Virus record (IMG/VR): IMGVR_UViG_3300047655_000013
Location: 1 to 64,000 of that record
Length of the DNA: 64,000 nucleotides
Reading direction: 5' to 3' (one strand)
From: a virus
Each line of letters starts with the position of its first letter. Positions within the stretch are counted from its first letter, which is position 1. The notes beneath the pieces are model-generated. The model saw nothing but the letters and a program-made list of their open reading frames with translations, was not told where the DNA came from and made no database searches. Shown one piece after another: positions 23,077-31,794 of this stretch. Made by a program: the position numbers and the translations under genes.

Positions 23077-23450
23077 GCTATGTCCTTGTAGACCTTGTAA
23101 AGCGAGATCACCCAGTGCGTCCAGTCAGGGAGGCTTTTGAAGAACAGCCAGTGCAGCGCGGCATAGACGAGCACCAGCGCGATAAACCGCTTCGAGAAGA
23201 TCTGCTTGACTACCCATTCCCACGCGCGCGCGAGGCGGCAGAAAAACCGCGTGGCATTCACCCCGCCATCCCACATATCAACGATGGCCGCCGTGCTCTT
23301 GCCTTGTGCATCGATTTTTGCGCCCAGATCGGCATACATCGCGTCCTGGCGTTTCAGGTGTTCTGTAATCCCGGAAAGTGCAGTGGAGACTTCCGAAAAT
23401 TTTTCTTCACCTCTTTTCAAACGCTCGTTGATGGCGTCGATCTCGCTCAT
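23073..23450 (-). CDS. Coiled-coil plus transmembrane protein, holin candidate
   Basis: 125 aa. An N-terminal coiled coil (residues 1-45), an amphipathic middle and one C-terminal transmembrane helix (FIALVLVYAALHWLFF). This resembles the haemolysin/XhlA-type accessory holins. It directly precedes and overlaps the endolysin gene, the classic holin place. Confidence 0.55.
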   Translation of the reverse strand: MSEIDAINERLKRGEEKFSEVSTALSGITEHLKRQDAMYADLGAKIDAQGKSTAAIVDMWDGGVNATRFFCRLARAWEWVVKQIFSKRFIALVLVYAALHWLFFKSLPDWTHWVISLYKVYKDIA

Positions 23451-23465
23451 TCGGGCCCCGAAAGT

Positions 23466-23488
23466 AAAAAGCCGCCCAGAAGGCGGCT
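23466..23488 (-). terminator. Stem-loop terminator upstream of the lysis genes
   Basis: 7-bp stem AGCCGCC/GGCGGCT with a 5-base loop and five T in the minus direction. It would separate the lysis block from leftward transcription entering from the tail fibre gene. Confidence 0.7.
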
Positions 23489-23538
23489 GTTGGTCGAATC
23501 TTTATTGGCTATACGGTTTTCCGTGTGGAAGGCTTGCG

Positions 23539-23682
23539 ATGAGCAATAACCTTCTTCGTGTTGAAACGCGGCTCGCATACGTCGCATACCAGGGCGCGCT
23601 TCGCACGCTGGCCACGAGTCACTGGCGGCAACGCGAGGCTGCAGTCTTGGCTCCCCTTATTGCGCAGATCGCAAATCACTGA
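23539..23682 (+). CDS. Possible small protein of the moron unit, 47 aa
   Basis: A helical, Ala/Arg-rich frame with a ggaagg ribosome site, reading toward the acyltransferase. It may be an independent small gene or chance. No motif seen. Confidence 0.35.
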   Translation: MSNNLLRVETRLAYVAYQGALRTLATSHWRQREAAVLAPLIAQIANH

Positions 23683-23745
23683 TTTCTGTCAAATTCCCGG
23701 ATTACGGTAATATCCGGGGACTTTCTGTAAGGCTTGGGGGCGGCG

Positions 23746-24828
23746 ATGAATAAAAACAATCTGAGGCTGGAAGGCCTATCCAGCCTGCGAGGCGTCGCGG
23801 CAATATCCGTGTTGCTGTTCCACGTCCGCGGCTACATGTGGATCGTCGGCAATAACCATACGTCAGCCTTCGAGATATTTACAGGCGTCTTCAGCCTCGG
23901 CGCGACGCTGTTTTTCGCCATCTCCGGCTTCCTGATGGCGCACCTGATCGAGACCGGCTACCGGAATTTCCTCGTGCGGCGTTTCGCGCGGATCTATCCG
24001 ACTTTCTTTCTCGCAGTCGGACTATCGATCTTCGCCAAGGTGCTGTTCCTGGGGACGGTCACGCAACCCGATCTCATCCGCTCGATATCCCTACTGCCTT
24101 TCGGCGTGATTCCCTATCCGCTGGATATCGAATGGACGCTGGTCTACGAAGTGTTTTTCTACATCGTCTGCGCGGCCTTCACGATCGGCAATGCAAAGCG
24201 CATATTCCCGTATTTCCTCACCTTGTGGCTTGCGGGCGTCATCGTGGCGAGACACGGATTCCACCTGGAGAGCGCGATCACGCCGACGATTGAGACGATC
24301 CCGCTTCAGATCTTCAACATGTTCTTCATCGTCGGGGCGCTGACCTACTATGCCAACCGGCGCCTGAATGTGCCATCGATCTTTGCGCGCGCGATCCTGG
24401 CCGCATGCGCCGCGCTCATCATCGCATGGCCGTTCCTCGAGCGCATTCCCATGTTCGCGGTCCATGAGCTTTACGTATTCGCCGCGTGCTGCGTCGGCAT
24501 CCTGTTATCGGCGAAGGAACTCAGCGGGGCATCTATCCTGACGCGCGCGCTAGCGAAGGCCGGCGATTATTCCTATGGGATCTACCTGATTCATGCCAGC
24601 GTGCTCTACATTGTTTTAACGCTTGCATTGCAGCACTTCGGAAATTTGCCCTCAGCCTTCGCCTTTGCCGGATTCGCGCTAGCTTTGCTGGCAGGGATTG
24701 GCATGGGGATGCTTGATGTGCGAATCCATACCGGAATTTCTGCATGGATTCGCGCTCGATCAGTAGAGCGGGTACCAGTTAGTAGCTACGCCCCGGCAAA
24801 TGTAGGCGTGGCCAACTCCGATGGCTAA
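23746..24828 (+). CDS. Acyltransferase 3 family membrane protein (moron)
   Basis: 360 aa with about ten transmembrane helices. RLEGLSSLRGVAAISVLLFH near the N-terminus contains the conserved His (FHVRG) and VRRFARIYPTF the Arg motif of OafA/OPG-type acyltransferases, which acetylate O-antigen or other surface sugars. The gene runs against the late operon and its end overlaps the tail fibre gene by 69 bases. A lysogenic-conversion gene that changes the receptor and blocks superinfection is the likely role (inference). Start at 23746 follows a GGGGGC element. Confidence 0.85.
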   Translation: MNKNNLRLEGLSSLRGVAAISVLLFHVRGYMWIVGNNHTSAFEIFTGVFSLGATLFFAISGFLMAHLIETGYRNFLVRRFARIYPTFFLAVGLSIFAKVLFLGTVTQPDLIRSISLLPFGVIPYPLDIEWTLVYEVFFYIVCAAFTIGNAKRIFPYFLTLWLAGVIVARHGFHLESAITPTIETIPLQIFNMFFIVGALTYYANRRLNVPSIFARAILAACAALIIAWPFLERIPMFAVHELYVFAACCVGILLSAKELSGASILTRALAKAGDYSYGIYLIHASVLYIVLTLALQHFGNLPSAFAFAGFALALLAGIGMGMLDVRIHTGISAWIRARSVERVPVSSYAPANVGVANSDG

Positions 24829-26496
24829 CGACGTATTTGGTGCCGTCACAGTGCTGCTCGTAGCATTGAGCGTAAGTGACGTAATAGTCTGGAAGCTGAC
24901 GAATCGAACAAGTGAGCCATCATATCCGGCGCTGCATTGAGGCATCGTAATTGTCAGCGCGGCGAGAGTGCCGGCCGGAGCAATCAATAGAGTCTCAGTC
25001 CCCGCTGACATCGTCAGAGTTTGACCCGTTGTCGGCTGCTGGAAGCTATAACTCGTATCGCGCTCTTGCTGCGAATGCAGAACGGCGGTGAATGCGCCTG
25101 CATTTGGTGCCGTACACCCTATGCAGGGCGGCGATGCCAAATAGCTGGAAAAGCCCGTACCACTTACCGTCCCACTCGCTGCGAGTGTGGTGAACGAACC
25201 CGTACTACCGCTGATGGGCGTGCCGGTGATGCCATCGGACATCGTGACAGCGCCGGTCGAGTTCGATATCTGAAGGGGAATGTCGGCGAACGTGCCACCG
25301 ACAAATCTACTCACACCCCAAAGCGCACCGCTGTTGCTCTGCCCAAACATCTGCCAACGGACGGTTCCGTTCGAATCGAAGTTGATCGCCGACTGATTGG
25401 TACCGGAGGTGTCGTTGATTGTGAATGTTGGGCTAACGTAACTCAGCCCACTAGGGCCCGTGAACGTCGCCCCCGCCAACGGCGCATACGGCGCCAGCAG
25501 AGAAGTAAAGCCCGAACCGCTGACCACCCCTGTTGCTGTTAGCCCGCCGCTAATCGATGCACCTCCCGCCGATACATTCAATCCGCCAGAAGTCCCGATG
25601 CCGCCTGGTGCAGTGATCGCGCCCAGACCCGAGATCACGAACCCGTTTGGCCCCGCAAGCAGGCTCCCGGAGATGGTCCAATGCGATAGGTCAATGCCGG
25701 TACCGATGGTGATACCGGTGGTATCGGTACAAATCACGCAACCAGTTGTATCGAGAGGAGGGCCGCCGTTCAGGCTGCTCAGATTAAGTGCCTGGTGCCA
25801 CGCGCCACCGGAGTTAAAGCTCCCCACGTGAAATGCGGCATCATTGGCGAGTATCGAGCCTTGATTCGCCCCATTCTGGACGACGCTTACCCCATATCGA
25901 ATCGCAGTTGAGCATCCATTGCACTGGACATTGACTTCTTCGCCCGCGATACCAAACAGATTCTGGGCGCCCGAGTTGGCCACAACCACCGGATTCATTG
26001 CAAAGAAACTGCCTCGTCCATTGGTGGTGTTCGGTGCGGTACCATTATCTCCGCTGTTCGTGATCAGCTCGGCTGCGATGGCCACATAACCGGGAAGCGG
26101 ATTTGCGGGGTTCGATGGTGCCGTGAAATTGCCGATCACATCCAACAGTTGACGGCCACCAGTCAGTGACGAGCCGCCGTAATTGGCGGCAAACTGCCAT
26201 TCATCCAACACCGTCCCTGATGCTGCTGCCGCGTTGTCGCTCGACACATAGAACAAATTCGCGCACGGGTACATGATTAGCGTCGTGGTCGTGCAATTCG
26301 CGGACGTCGTGCCCGTCACGGCCTGGCTGACGTTGATGTCCTTGACCAGCGATGCGGGTGTAGGGCCGATTGAAAGACCGGTATTGACCTGCAGGTTAGA
26401 TGTCGTCGTCGTTGCGAACGTAGGCGACGGAAAGGTCTGCGCAAAGGCCGACAACGAGAGCAGCCCCGCGGCGATTGCAGCGAATAGTTTTTTCAT
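24760..26496 (-). CDS. Tail fibre-like protein with an apparent signal peptide
   Basis: 578 aa. Gly/Ser/Thr/Asn-rich with many short beta-repeats (GGIGTSGGLNVSAGGASISGG), as in fibre shafts. Conserved Cys pairs (CNGCSTA, CVICTD, CIGCTA) and a C-terminal head (LNATSSTVTAPNTSLAIG) complete it. The N-terminus MKKLFAAIAAGLLSLSAFAQ reads as a standard Sec signal peptide, odd for a virion protein assembled in the cytoplasm. As the distal gene of the tail module it should decide receptor binding. Confidence 0.7.
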   Translation of the reverse strand: MKKLFAAIAAGLLSLSAFAQTFPSPTFATTTTSNLQVNTGLSIGPTPASLVKDINVSQAVTGTTSANCTTTTLIMYPCANLFYVSSDNAAAASGTVLDEWQFAANYGGSSLTGGRQLLDVIGNFTAPSNPANPLPGYVAIAAELITNSGDNGTAPNTTNGRGSFFAMNPVVVANSGAQNLFGIAGEEVNVQCNGCSTAIRYGVSVVQNGANQGSILANDAAFHVGSFNSGGAWHQALNLSSLNGGPPLDTTGCVICTDTTGITIGTGIDLSHWTISGSLLAGPNGFVISGLGAITAPGGIGTSGGLNVSAGGASISGGLTATGVVSGSGFTSLLAPYAPLAGATFTGPSGLSYVSPTFTINDTSGTNQSAINFDSNGTVRWQMFGQSNSGALWGVSRFVGGTFADIPLQISNSTGAVTMSDGITGTPISGSTGSFTTLAASGTVSGTGFSSYLASPPCIGCTAPNAGAFTAVLHSQQERDTSYSFQQPTTGQTLTMSAGTETLLIAPAGTLAALTITMPQCSAGYDGSLVRFVSFQTITSLTLNATSSTVTAPNTSLAIGVGHAYICRGVATNWYPLY

Positions 26497-26510
26497 TTGT
26501 TTAGCGCAAT

Positions 26511-26530
26511 AAAAAACCGCCCTGAGGCGG
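26511..26530 (-). terminator. Stem-loop terminator
   Basis: CCGCC/GGCGG with a CTGA-type loop and a run of six T in the minus direction, between the small tail protein gene and the fibre gene. Confidence 0.65.
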
Positions 26531-26553
26531 CTATTGATGAACTTTGCTTTCGG

Positions 26554-26775
26554 TCAAGACAGGGAAATAACCCCGTTGTCGCTCCAGACGACACCCGCTG
26601 TAGTGGGGGGTGAAGTTGGCAAACCTGCTGCCCATGCTGTCGATGATCCGCTCAGGAGAGGCGCCAAATCCGAAAGCGGCATCGTGCATGTCACAATCTG
26701 GCCACCTTGAACTTGCTGGACCGTCACGGTCTCAGCGCCAGTCAGGGGTTGGAGTGCGCCGTAAATCTGAGCCAT
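26554..26775 (-). CDS. Small tail-fibre-associated protein, 73 aa
   Basis: MAQIYGALQPLTGAETVTVQQ begins a short all-beta domain that ends DNGVISLS. Proteins of this type follow fibre genes in related phages and share their C-terminal WSDNGVIS motif with the baseplate gene at 27595. Probable virion part. Confidence 0.55.
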   Translation of the reverse strand: MAQIYGALQPLTGAETVTVQQVQGGQIVTCTMPLSDLAPLLSGSSTAWAAGLPTSPPTTAGVVWSDNGVISLS

Positions 26776-27588
26776 TTATCGATATTCCGCAAAGGTTGCC
26801 GACCCCGAAACTGAGCCGCTTGTGACAAATTCATAATTGGCGCCGGGCGGAACAGGAGCCCATACGCACAAAGCAACACCGCCTGTCGTTGCTGTCGAGT
26901 TGGTGAATTCGAAGCCATTAACGAAAATGCCTATCGATCCAGCCCCTGTCGATGAGGTCGCAGCCGTCACAAAAATCAGCGCATTCGTGCCGTTTGAATA
27001 TATGGTGTTGTAATTGCGCGAAACTGCCTGAAGTGTCTGTCCAATACCAAAAACATTCCCGCCGCTTGCTCCGTTGATGAAAAAAGGAAGCGCGGAATTA
27101 CCCGCCTCAACTTGGTTGGCGGCGTTACAGAAAAGCGCAGAAAACGGTCCGGATGTCGAAGTGAGAGAATAGGCAACGTTATTCGGGACTGAAAAACCAG
27201 AGTCGGCGGTGACAGTCCCGTCCACAGTCACTGATGCAGAAAACGCGTTGTTGGCGCTCCACGTATTGTTCGCTCCCAGTTGCCCGAACCCCGCCTGTTG
27301 TCCTGCGGTCGGCGGGCTGTATGCAAAGTCGCCGGTCAGCCACGTAAGCGCTGCCGTACCCTCCTGAGCACGCAAAACCGTAAGAGTCGCTCCAGATACG
27401 GCGGTGGCGTACATGACCTCGAAATTCTGGCGCGTCGCCTGATCATTTAAAGTGATGACCAGTACTTGGCCGGCCGGGATGGAGGTCGGAAGGTGCGTCG
27501 CACTAGACAGCGTGATAGTCGTTGCTGAGGACGAAATCGCCCCCGCCAACGTCGTATCAACGTTGTTGGCGAACATGAAGATTGTCAT
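26776..27588 (-). CDS. Tail appendage protein, 270 aa
   Basis: The N-terminal 90 residues (VDTTLAGAISSSATTITLSS, then VLRAQEGTAA) are a recognisable attachment domain of phage fibre or spike proteins. The C-terminal part is Gly/Asn/Thr-rich beta structure. It probably docks on the baseplate and carries the receptor-binding parts. Confidence 0.6.
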   Translation of the reverse strand: MTIFMFANNVDTTLAGAISSSATTITLSSATHLPTSIPAGQVLVITLNDQATRQNFEVMYATAVSGATLTVLRAQEGTAALTWLTGDFAYSPPTAGQQAGFGQLGANNTWSANNAFSASVTVDGTVTADSGFSVPNNVAYSLTSTSGPFSALFCNAANQVEAGNSALPFFINGASGGNVFGIGQTLQAVSRNYNTIYSNGTNALIFVTAATSSTGAGSIGIFVNGFEFTNSTATTGGVALCVWAPVPPGANYEFVTSGSVSGSATFAEYR

Positions 27589-27594
27589 AGGGTC

Positions 27595-28491
27595 TCAGGC
27601 GATCGAGATGGCGCCGCCGTTATTCCAAAGTTGACCTGAACCAACTCCAGGATTGGAAAGGGGAAGATTTCCCCCTCCCAGCACAAGAAGTTGAGCCGCC
27701 GAGATGTTGATGAAATAAACGGGAGGTGCCGCCGGGTTGGGCGTTATGCCGGGAACCACCGCTGCGACGCCGCCGTCATTCCAGATAGAGCCGGCTGGCA
27801 GTGAAACAGGGTTGGTTGGCCATCCCGCCGCACTCGCGACCTGCAGGAGTCCGCCGTTGCTGGACAGGTAGTTAGCAACCACCACCTGATACTGGAACGG
27901 GAAAGACAGCGCGCCATTGGCCAACAATTGCTGAAGCGCGACGAACATGGCGCTGGAAGTGGCCTGAATCGTGAAAACGTTCCCCGACACGCTTATTGAG
28001 GGCGGGTTATTTAAAACTGGATAGTCAGTCCCATTTGCGCCATTCAGGAACCTGTTCACTCGATTTTTCAGCCATCCAATCGTGAACATCTGACCATCGC
28101 CCCGATACAGATTCCACGTCATCACGCGCTTGTAAATGTCGTCCGTGGCAATCGTCGCATTGCCAGATGTGCTGTAGCGGTCCCCGTTGTATGCGAGTTC
28201 GTTGTAAGCGATCGCGTTGTAACTTGCTTTGCGATTGATTGCCAAAGTGGAGAGGACTGGTCTGCTGATCCCATAGACGCCCTGGCCTATCCAGTCGAGC
28301 AGTGGGCCCGTCACATAGGGCGATATATACACCCCAAGCGGGGTCTGATTGAACCAAGCCAAGTACCCCTGTGCGAGACTGTTGTAACTGTCGATAAACG
28401 CCTGAAGGCTTGGGTCATCTGCATATTCCTGGTATAGATAGGCCGGGATGATCTGCTGGAGGGACTGCGCAGAGAAAGTTTCGAGTTGCAT
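27595..28491 (-). CDS. Baseplate protein, DUF2612 type
   Basis: 298 aa. The N-terminus (IIPAYLYQEYADDPSLQAFIDSY) and the LLDWIGQGVYG segment match DUF2612, found in simple contractile tails next to baseplate protein J; it joins the wedge to fibres. The C-terminus has LWNNGGAIS-type repeats also seen in the neighbouring 73-aa protein. Confidence 0.75.
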   Translation of the reverse strand: MQLETFSAQSLQQIIPAYLYQEYADDPSLQAFIDSYNSLAQGYLAWFNQTPLGVYISPYVTGPLLDWIGQGVYGISRPVLSTLAINRKASYNAIAYNELAYNGDRYSTSGNATIATDDIYKRVMTWNLYRGDGQMFTIGWLKNRVNRFLNGANGTDYPVLNNPPSISVSGNVFTIQATSSAMFVALQQLLANGALSFPFQYQVVVANYLSSNGGLLQVASAAGWPTNPVSLPAGSIWNDGGVAAVVPGITPNPAAPPVYFINISAAQLLVLGGGNLPLSNPGVGSGQLWNNGGAISIA

Positions 28492-28492
28492 A

Positions 28493-29914
28493 TCACTGCA
28501 CCACCGTCACGCCGGTATTGCTGCAAGAGAAATAGCTCTCAGGATCCGAAGGGATAATGCTGGTGCCGGCTGTTGGACTCGCTGTTACGCCGTTAATCGT
28601 CACGACGTATGTGAGCGTGGTGATGTTAGGTGCTGAAATAACAGCAGAAACCGCCTGCTGAAAAACAGCGCTCATCTCGAGGATGTTGATCGGCTGCCCG
28701 ACACAAATGGAATTTATGTATGACTGCAACGCAGGAGCGGCAAGCTGGTTGACGGAACTTCCTGCCGTGAAGTTCGGCAGTGTGGTGTTCCATGTCGCAG
28801 CGATCGTAACAATCTGCTGAGGCGGATTAACCGATAGAATGGTGTAGGTGTTCGGATTCTGGAACAACGATACCGACACATTTCTCGGATTAGGCGTCAG
28901 TTGCGCGCCTGCGGAATAGGCTCCGAAACTACTGCCATTCGTCGTCGTCGTGATGGTCGTTGCAGTGACCGACGCTATTGTGTATATCATGTTATAGGCG
29001 CTCGGCGTGGCCCCCGTCACTATCACCGTTTGTCCAGCGATATAGCCGTGAATCAGGTTCGTCGTGATAACAACCGGATTGGCATTGGACATGCCGACAA
29101 TGGCGAGTTGAGAACCTTGCAAGGTCGCAATGTCGGGAACTCCCTGCAGAATGGCATTGGCGACAGCATAGGCATCCCCGCCGCCGCAGATTACTTGCCA
29201 ACCGCCGGCAACGGCATTGATTGAGACCAGTCTCTGCTGCACTCCGCTTATTTTTTGCAGCAGGGTGCTCAGGTATGCCGGCGTGCCAGTCGATGCAACT
29301 ATGCCGGCCTGCAGCACTCTTCCGCGATAGCTTTGAACGCTTTCCGAGCCCGTTGCTGGAGTACCGGCTTGGGGATTGTTGACCGTGACGGTGTAGGAAC
29401 TCGGGATCGATGTCACGATCTGGGTGATCGTATTTGCCGGAATAGCAAAAGTGCCGCTATTGGTGGCGACGGCCGTTAGTTGTGGCGTCTGGCCGCCAGT
29501 CTGAATGACGCCACCGTCAAGAAGCGCATACTGGTTGGTGCCATCTCCCACCGTAAAGCCAGGTTGAAAGACATAGCCCGTCGGCCCGCTGAAGACGACG
29601 TTGACGCTTCCATTGGCCGGCGTACCCTGCGGAATCCCAAATTGCTGACCGAGTTGGGCAAGGATGTATGCATTGGCCCCATAGGGCGTCACCGATGCGA
29701 CCGCATCAACACGCGCCTGGTCAATCGCAATCAGAGCCCCCGTTGCGGTCGACGAAACGTCCTCAATCAAGAGGCCAGGAAGGTTCGCCGTATAATCGGG
29801 AACTTCGGCCGCGACTCCGTTGATCAGGGCTGTATTGAGCGTTGCGGGCGGTGTCGTTTGAGGACCAGCCGCCGTCATCACCAGAGGAACGTTCGTAGGC
29901 GTAATCGTGGTCAT
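28493..29914 (-). CDS. Baseplate J-like protein with inserted beta module
   Basis: 473 aa. The conserved core of baseplate J proteins is present (LLIEDVSSTATGALIAIDQARVDAV near the N-terminus, then GSESVQSYRGRVLQA and the C-terminal part). Residues about 270-350 (MSNANPVVITTNLIHGY...TTTTNGSSFGAYS) form an extra immunoglobulin-like module not needed in J. It builds the baseplate wedge. Confidence 0.8.
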   Translation of the reverse strand: MTTITPTNVPLVMTAAGPQTTPPATLNTALINGVAAEVPDYTANLPGLLIEDVSSTATGALIAIDQARVDAVASVTPYGANAYILAQLGQQFGIPQGTPANGSVNVVFSGPTGYVFQPGFTVGDGTNQYALLDGGVIQTGGQTPQLTAVATNSGTFAIPANTITQIVTSIPSSYTVTVNNPQAGTPATGSESVQSYRGRVLQAGIVASTGTPAYLSTLLQKISGVQQRLVSINAVAGGWQVICGGGDAYAVANAILQGVPDIATLQGSQLAIVGMSNANPVVITTNLIHGYIAGQTVIVTGATPSAYNMIYTIASVTATTITTTTNGSSFGAYSAGAQLTPNPRNVSVSLFQNPNTYTILSVNPPQQIVTIAATWNTTLPNFTAGSSVNQLAAPALQSYINSICVGQPINILEMSAVFQQAVSAVISAPNITTLTYVVTINGVTASPTAGTSIIPSDPESYFSCSNTGVTVVQ

Positions 29915-30258
29915 GTGGCGACAATTTTATTGAGCAGGGCACCGCTGTGACATACCGCGGCGATGTTGTATTGCGGGGGAAAGGAGCCCGGAGCCCGAAC
30001 GATGGCGAGAGATGCGAAATACTGTGCGTATTGCTGCTGGATCTGACTGACATACCAGTCAGGAAAAACCTGCGTCAGGATCGTTTGCTGTTGCGGTATC
30101 CCGCTGTTTGCATAGAAAGGCGATTCGCCAAGATTTAACTTGATGACCTGAGAGATGGCGGTTAGATAGCAGTTGTCGGAGAACCCATTTGCATCGGTCG
30201 TAATGGCAACCCATTGATAGGTGCCATCTTCGTTGTATGTTCTGCCCCATACGCGCAT
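29911..30258 (-). CDS. Baseplate protein, 115 aa
   Basis: Its place between baseplate J and the spike/hub genes, length and start (MRVWGRTY...W) fit the gp25/W-like wedge component of simple myoviruses. Assignment rests on order more than on motif. It overlaps the J gene by four bases. Confidence 0.6.
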   Translation of the reverse strand: MRVWGRTYNEDGTYQWVAITTDANGFSDNCYLTAISQVIKLNLGESPFYANSGIPQQQTILTQVFPDWYVSQIQQQYAQYFASLAIVRAPGSFPPQYNIAAVCHSGALLNKIVAT

Positions 30259-30278
30259 TTCATAACCCTTGACTAACG

Positions 30279-30926
30279 ATGCCCAAGACCGAAGCGCCCA
30301 GTTTTTTTACGCATGAAAACCTTTCGGCTCTGTCGCGCGATTACCTCGTGCTCGCGCTATTCATGAACAGCCGATCGGGAGCATTTGATCTGGCGATGGA
30401 CGTGGCAAAGCTCGCTCCGCTGTTCGTGGAACGGGATCTCGGGCAAATGAAAATTTATGTGGCTGGATTCGCGCTGTCATATGAAGGCGCGGTACAGGCC
30501 GTCGATCTGATTCACTACATCCGCGGGTGGAAGGGCACACACCTTTACGCGCGCGGACGCATGATCATCGGAGAGATGAAACAAGCCTATGATCTTGAAT
30601 CTGTACTGCATTGCTTCACCGACTCATGCCGCGCCGACGATTGGCATGCTCATTGCCAGCGAACTATCGACACACCATATTTTCCGGTACATGCAAGGCT
30701 CAAGCTCGAGTACATTCACCCAATGTTTCGCCACATCACAGCCGCCTCGAACGAGGGGAACTTCCTGTTTCCATGCTCGCATATGCTGCAATGGTTCGAG
30801 GCTCAGCCCGATCATCCATCGTCGGTGCGTGATCAGATTCAGGCTGAAGGCGTTGCAAAGATGTGTGACGTATGCCCCAGATTCGCACCCGACGATTTTG
30901 GGTTTAATCCGATGAAGAAGAGGTAG
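30279..30926 (+). CDS. Moron gene of unknown function, 215 aa
   Basis: Lies on the strand opposite to the tail operon. An alpha-helical protein rich in His, Cys, Trp and Arg, with C-terminal CSHMLQWFEAQ and MCDVCPRF that may bind metal. I know no function. The next gene follows within three bases, so the two form a unit, probably expressed in the lysogen. Confidence 0.6.
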   Translation: MPKTEAPSFFTHENLSALSRDYLVLALFMNSRSGAFDLAMDVAKLAPLFVERDLGQMKIYVAGFALSYEGAVQAVDLIHYIRGWKGTHLYARGRMIIGEMKQAYDLESVLHCFTDSCRADDWHAHCQRTIDTPYFPVHARLKLEYIHPMFRHITAASNEGNFLFPCSHMLQWFEAQPDHPSSVRDQIQAEGVAKMCDVCPRFAPDDFGFNPMKKR

Positions 30927-30928
30927 CT

Positions 30929-31114
30929 ATGACGCAAACGATTCAGAAAACCGGAAAGACCTATAAGGCGATGATTCTCATCGGGCAACTTTCAATACTT
31001 GCCTCGCCATTCCTATTTTTTAATCACCACGGCGCTGCTTCGGCTGTCGCCCTCATGGTCGGCGTGGCGATTTATCTCGCGGGCAAAGCTGGTGCGTGGT
31101 GGAATCACGGCTAG
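30929..31114 (+). CDS. Two-helix membrane protein of the moron unit, 61 aa
   Basis: Two transmembrane helices (about residues 14-29 and 33-52) with short polar ends (TQTIQKTGKTY, then KAGAWWNHG). Size and build resemble superinfection-exclusion membrane proteins, but this is only an analogy. Its stop overlaps the end of the convergent spike gene by four bases. Confidence 0.55.
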   Translation: MTQTIQKTGKTYKAMILIGQLSILASPFLFFNHHGAASAVALMVGVAIYLAGKAGAWWNHG

Positions 31115-31794
31115 CCGGTCATCGTGCCGGTGTTTCCTGTGCCAGTCTGCACGCCAGGATGATAGTGCCCATTGACCGCACCATTCGGCAGGATGACGTC
31201 GGGAGCTTGGATCGGCAGTGTAGAGACCGCCTGAGTTCCGCCCCATGTGAAGGTTTGGCCGTCGACCGTCAGCGCAATGCCTGCAGCATTGATGACAAGA
31301 GTCGTCGTCCCGAATGTAATCGTCGTGCCATTTGCGTTGGTCACGATTGAAGACGTTGGGCCCACGGTGGTTTGCAAAATCACACCGTTTGGCCCTTGGA
31401 TCTGGGCGGCGTTCGGATCGATCGGCGAGAACGACTTCTGGCCCACCGGAACAAACACCAGCGCAGTCAGATTGCCTCGCTGCCGGAAGTCGGATGTTCC
31501 ACTTCCCAAGCCAGAGATCCCGCCGAGGTAAGCGTCGGCCGGCATCGTCAGGCCAACATCCCCTTCCTGCGTTGGCTCGGTCAGCCATGAGCTTTCCGCT
31601 TTGGGGATAGTCACCGGTGGCAGCGTCCATGGCGCCGTATCCATCTCAAACTCAACCGTCACGATCTTGCCGATGACGTTTGTCACGCGGCATGGAAGTG
31701 CCTTGCCAAGTCTTTTGATCGCCTGCTGAGCCCGCGTAATCGCAGTTTGGTTCAGATTGCCCTGAAACCACAATTTGGCAAAATCATCGCTCAT
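31111..31794 (-). CDS. Baseplate spike protein (gpV-like)
   Basis: 227 aa. An OB-fold-like N-terminal half is followed by a beta-helix (TTITFGTTTLVINAAGIALTV, repeat-like) and a C-terminal NGHYHPGVQTGTG segment typical of spikes that bind a metal at the tip. It pierces the outer membrane after sheath contraction. Confidence 0.75.
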   Translation of the reverse strand: MSDDFAKLWFQGNLNQTAITRAQQAIKRLGKALPCRVTNVIGKIVTVEFEMDTAPWTLPPVTIPKAESSWLTEPTQEGDVGLTMPADAYLGGISGLGSGTSDFRQRGNLTALVFVPVGQKSFSPIDPNAAQIQGPNGVILQTTVGPTSSIVTNANGTTITFGTTTLVINAAGIALTVDGQTFTWGGTQAVSTLPIQAPDVILPNGAVNGHYHPGVQTGTGNTGTMTG

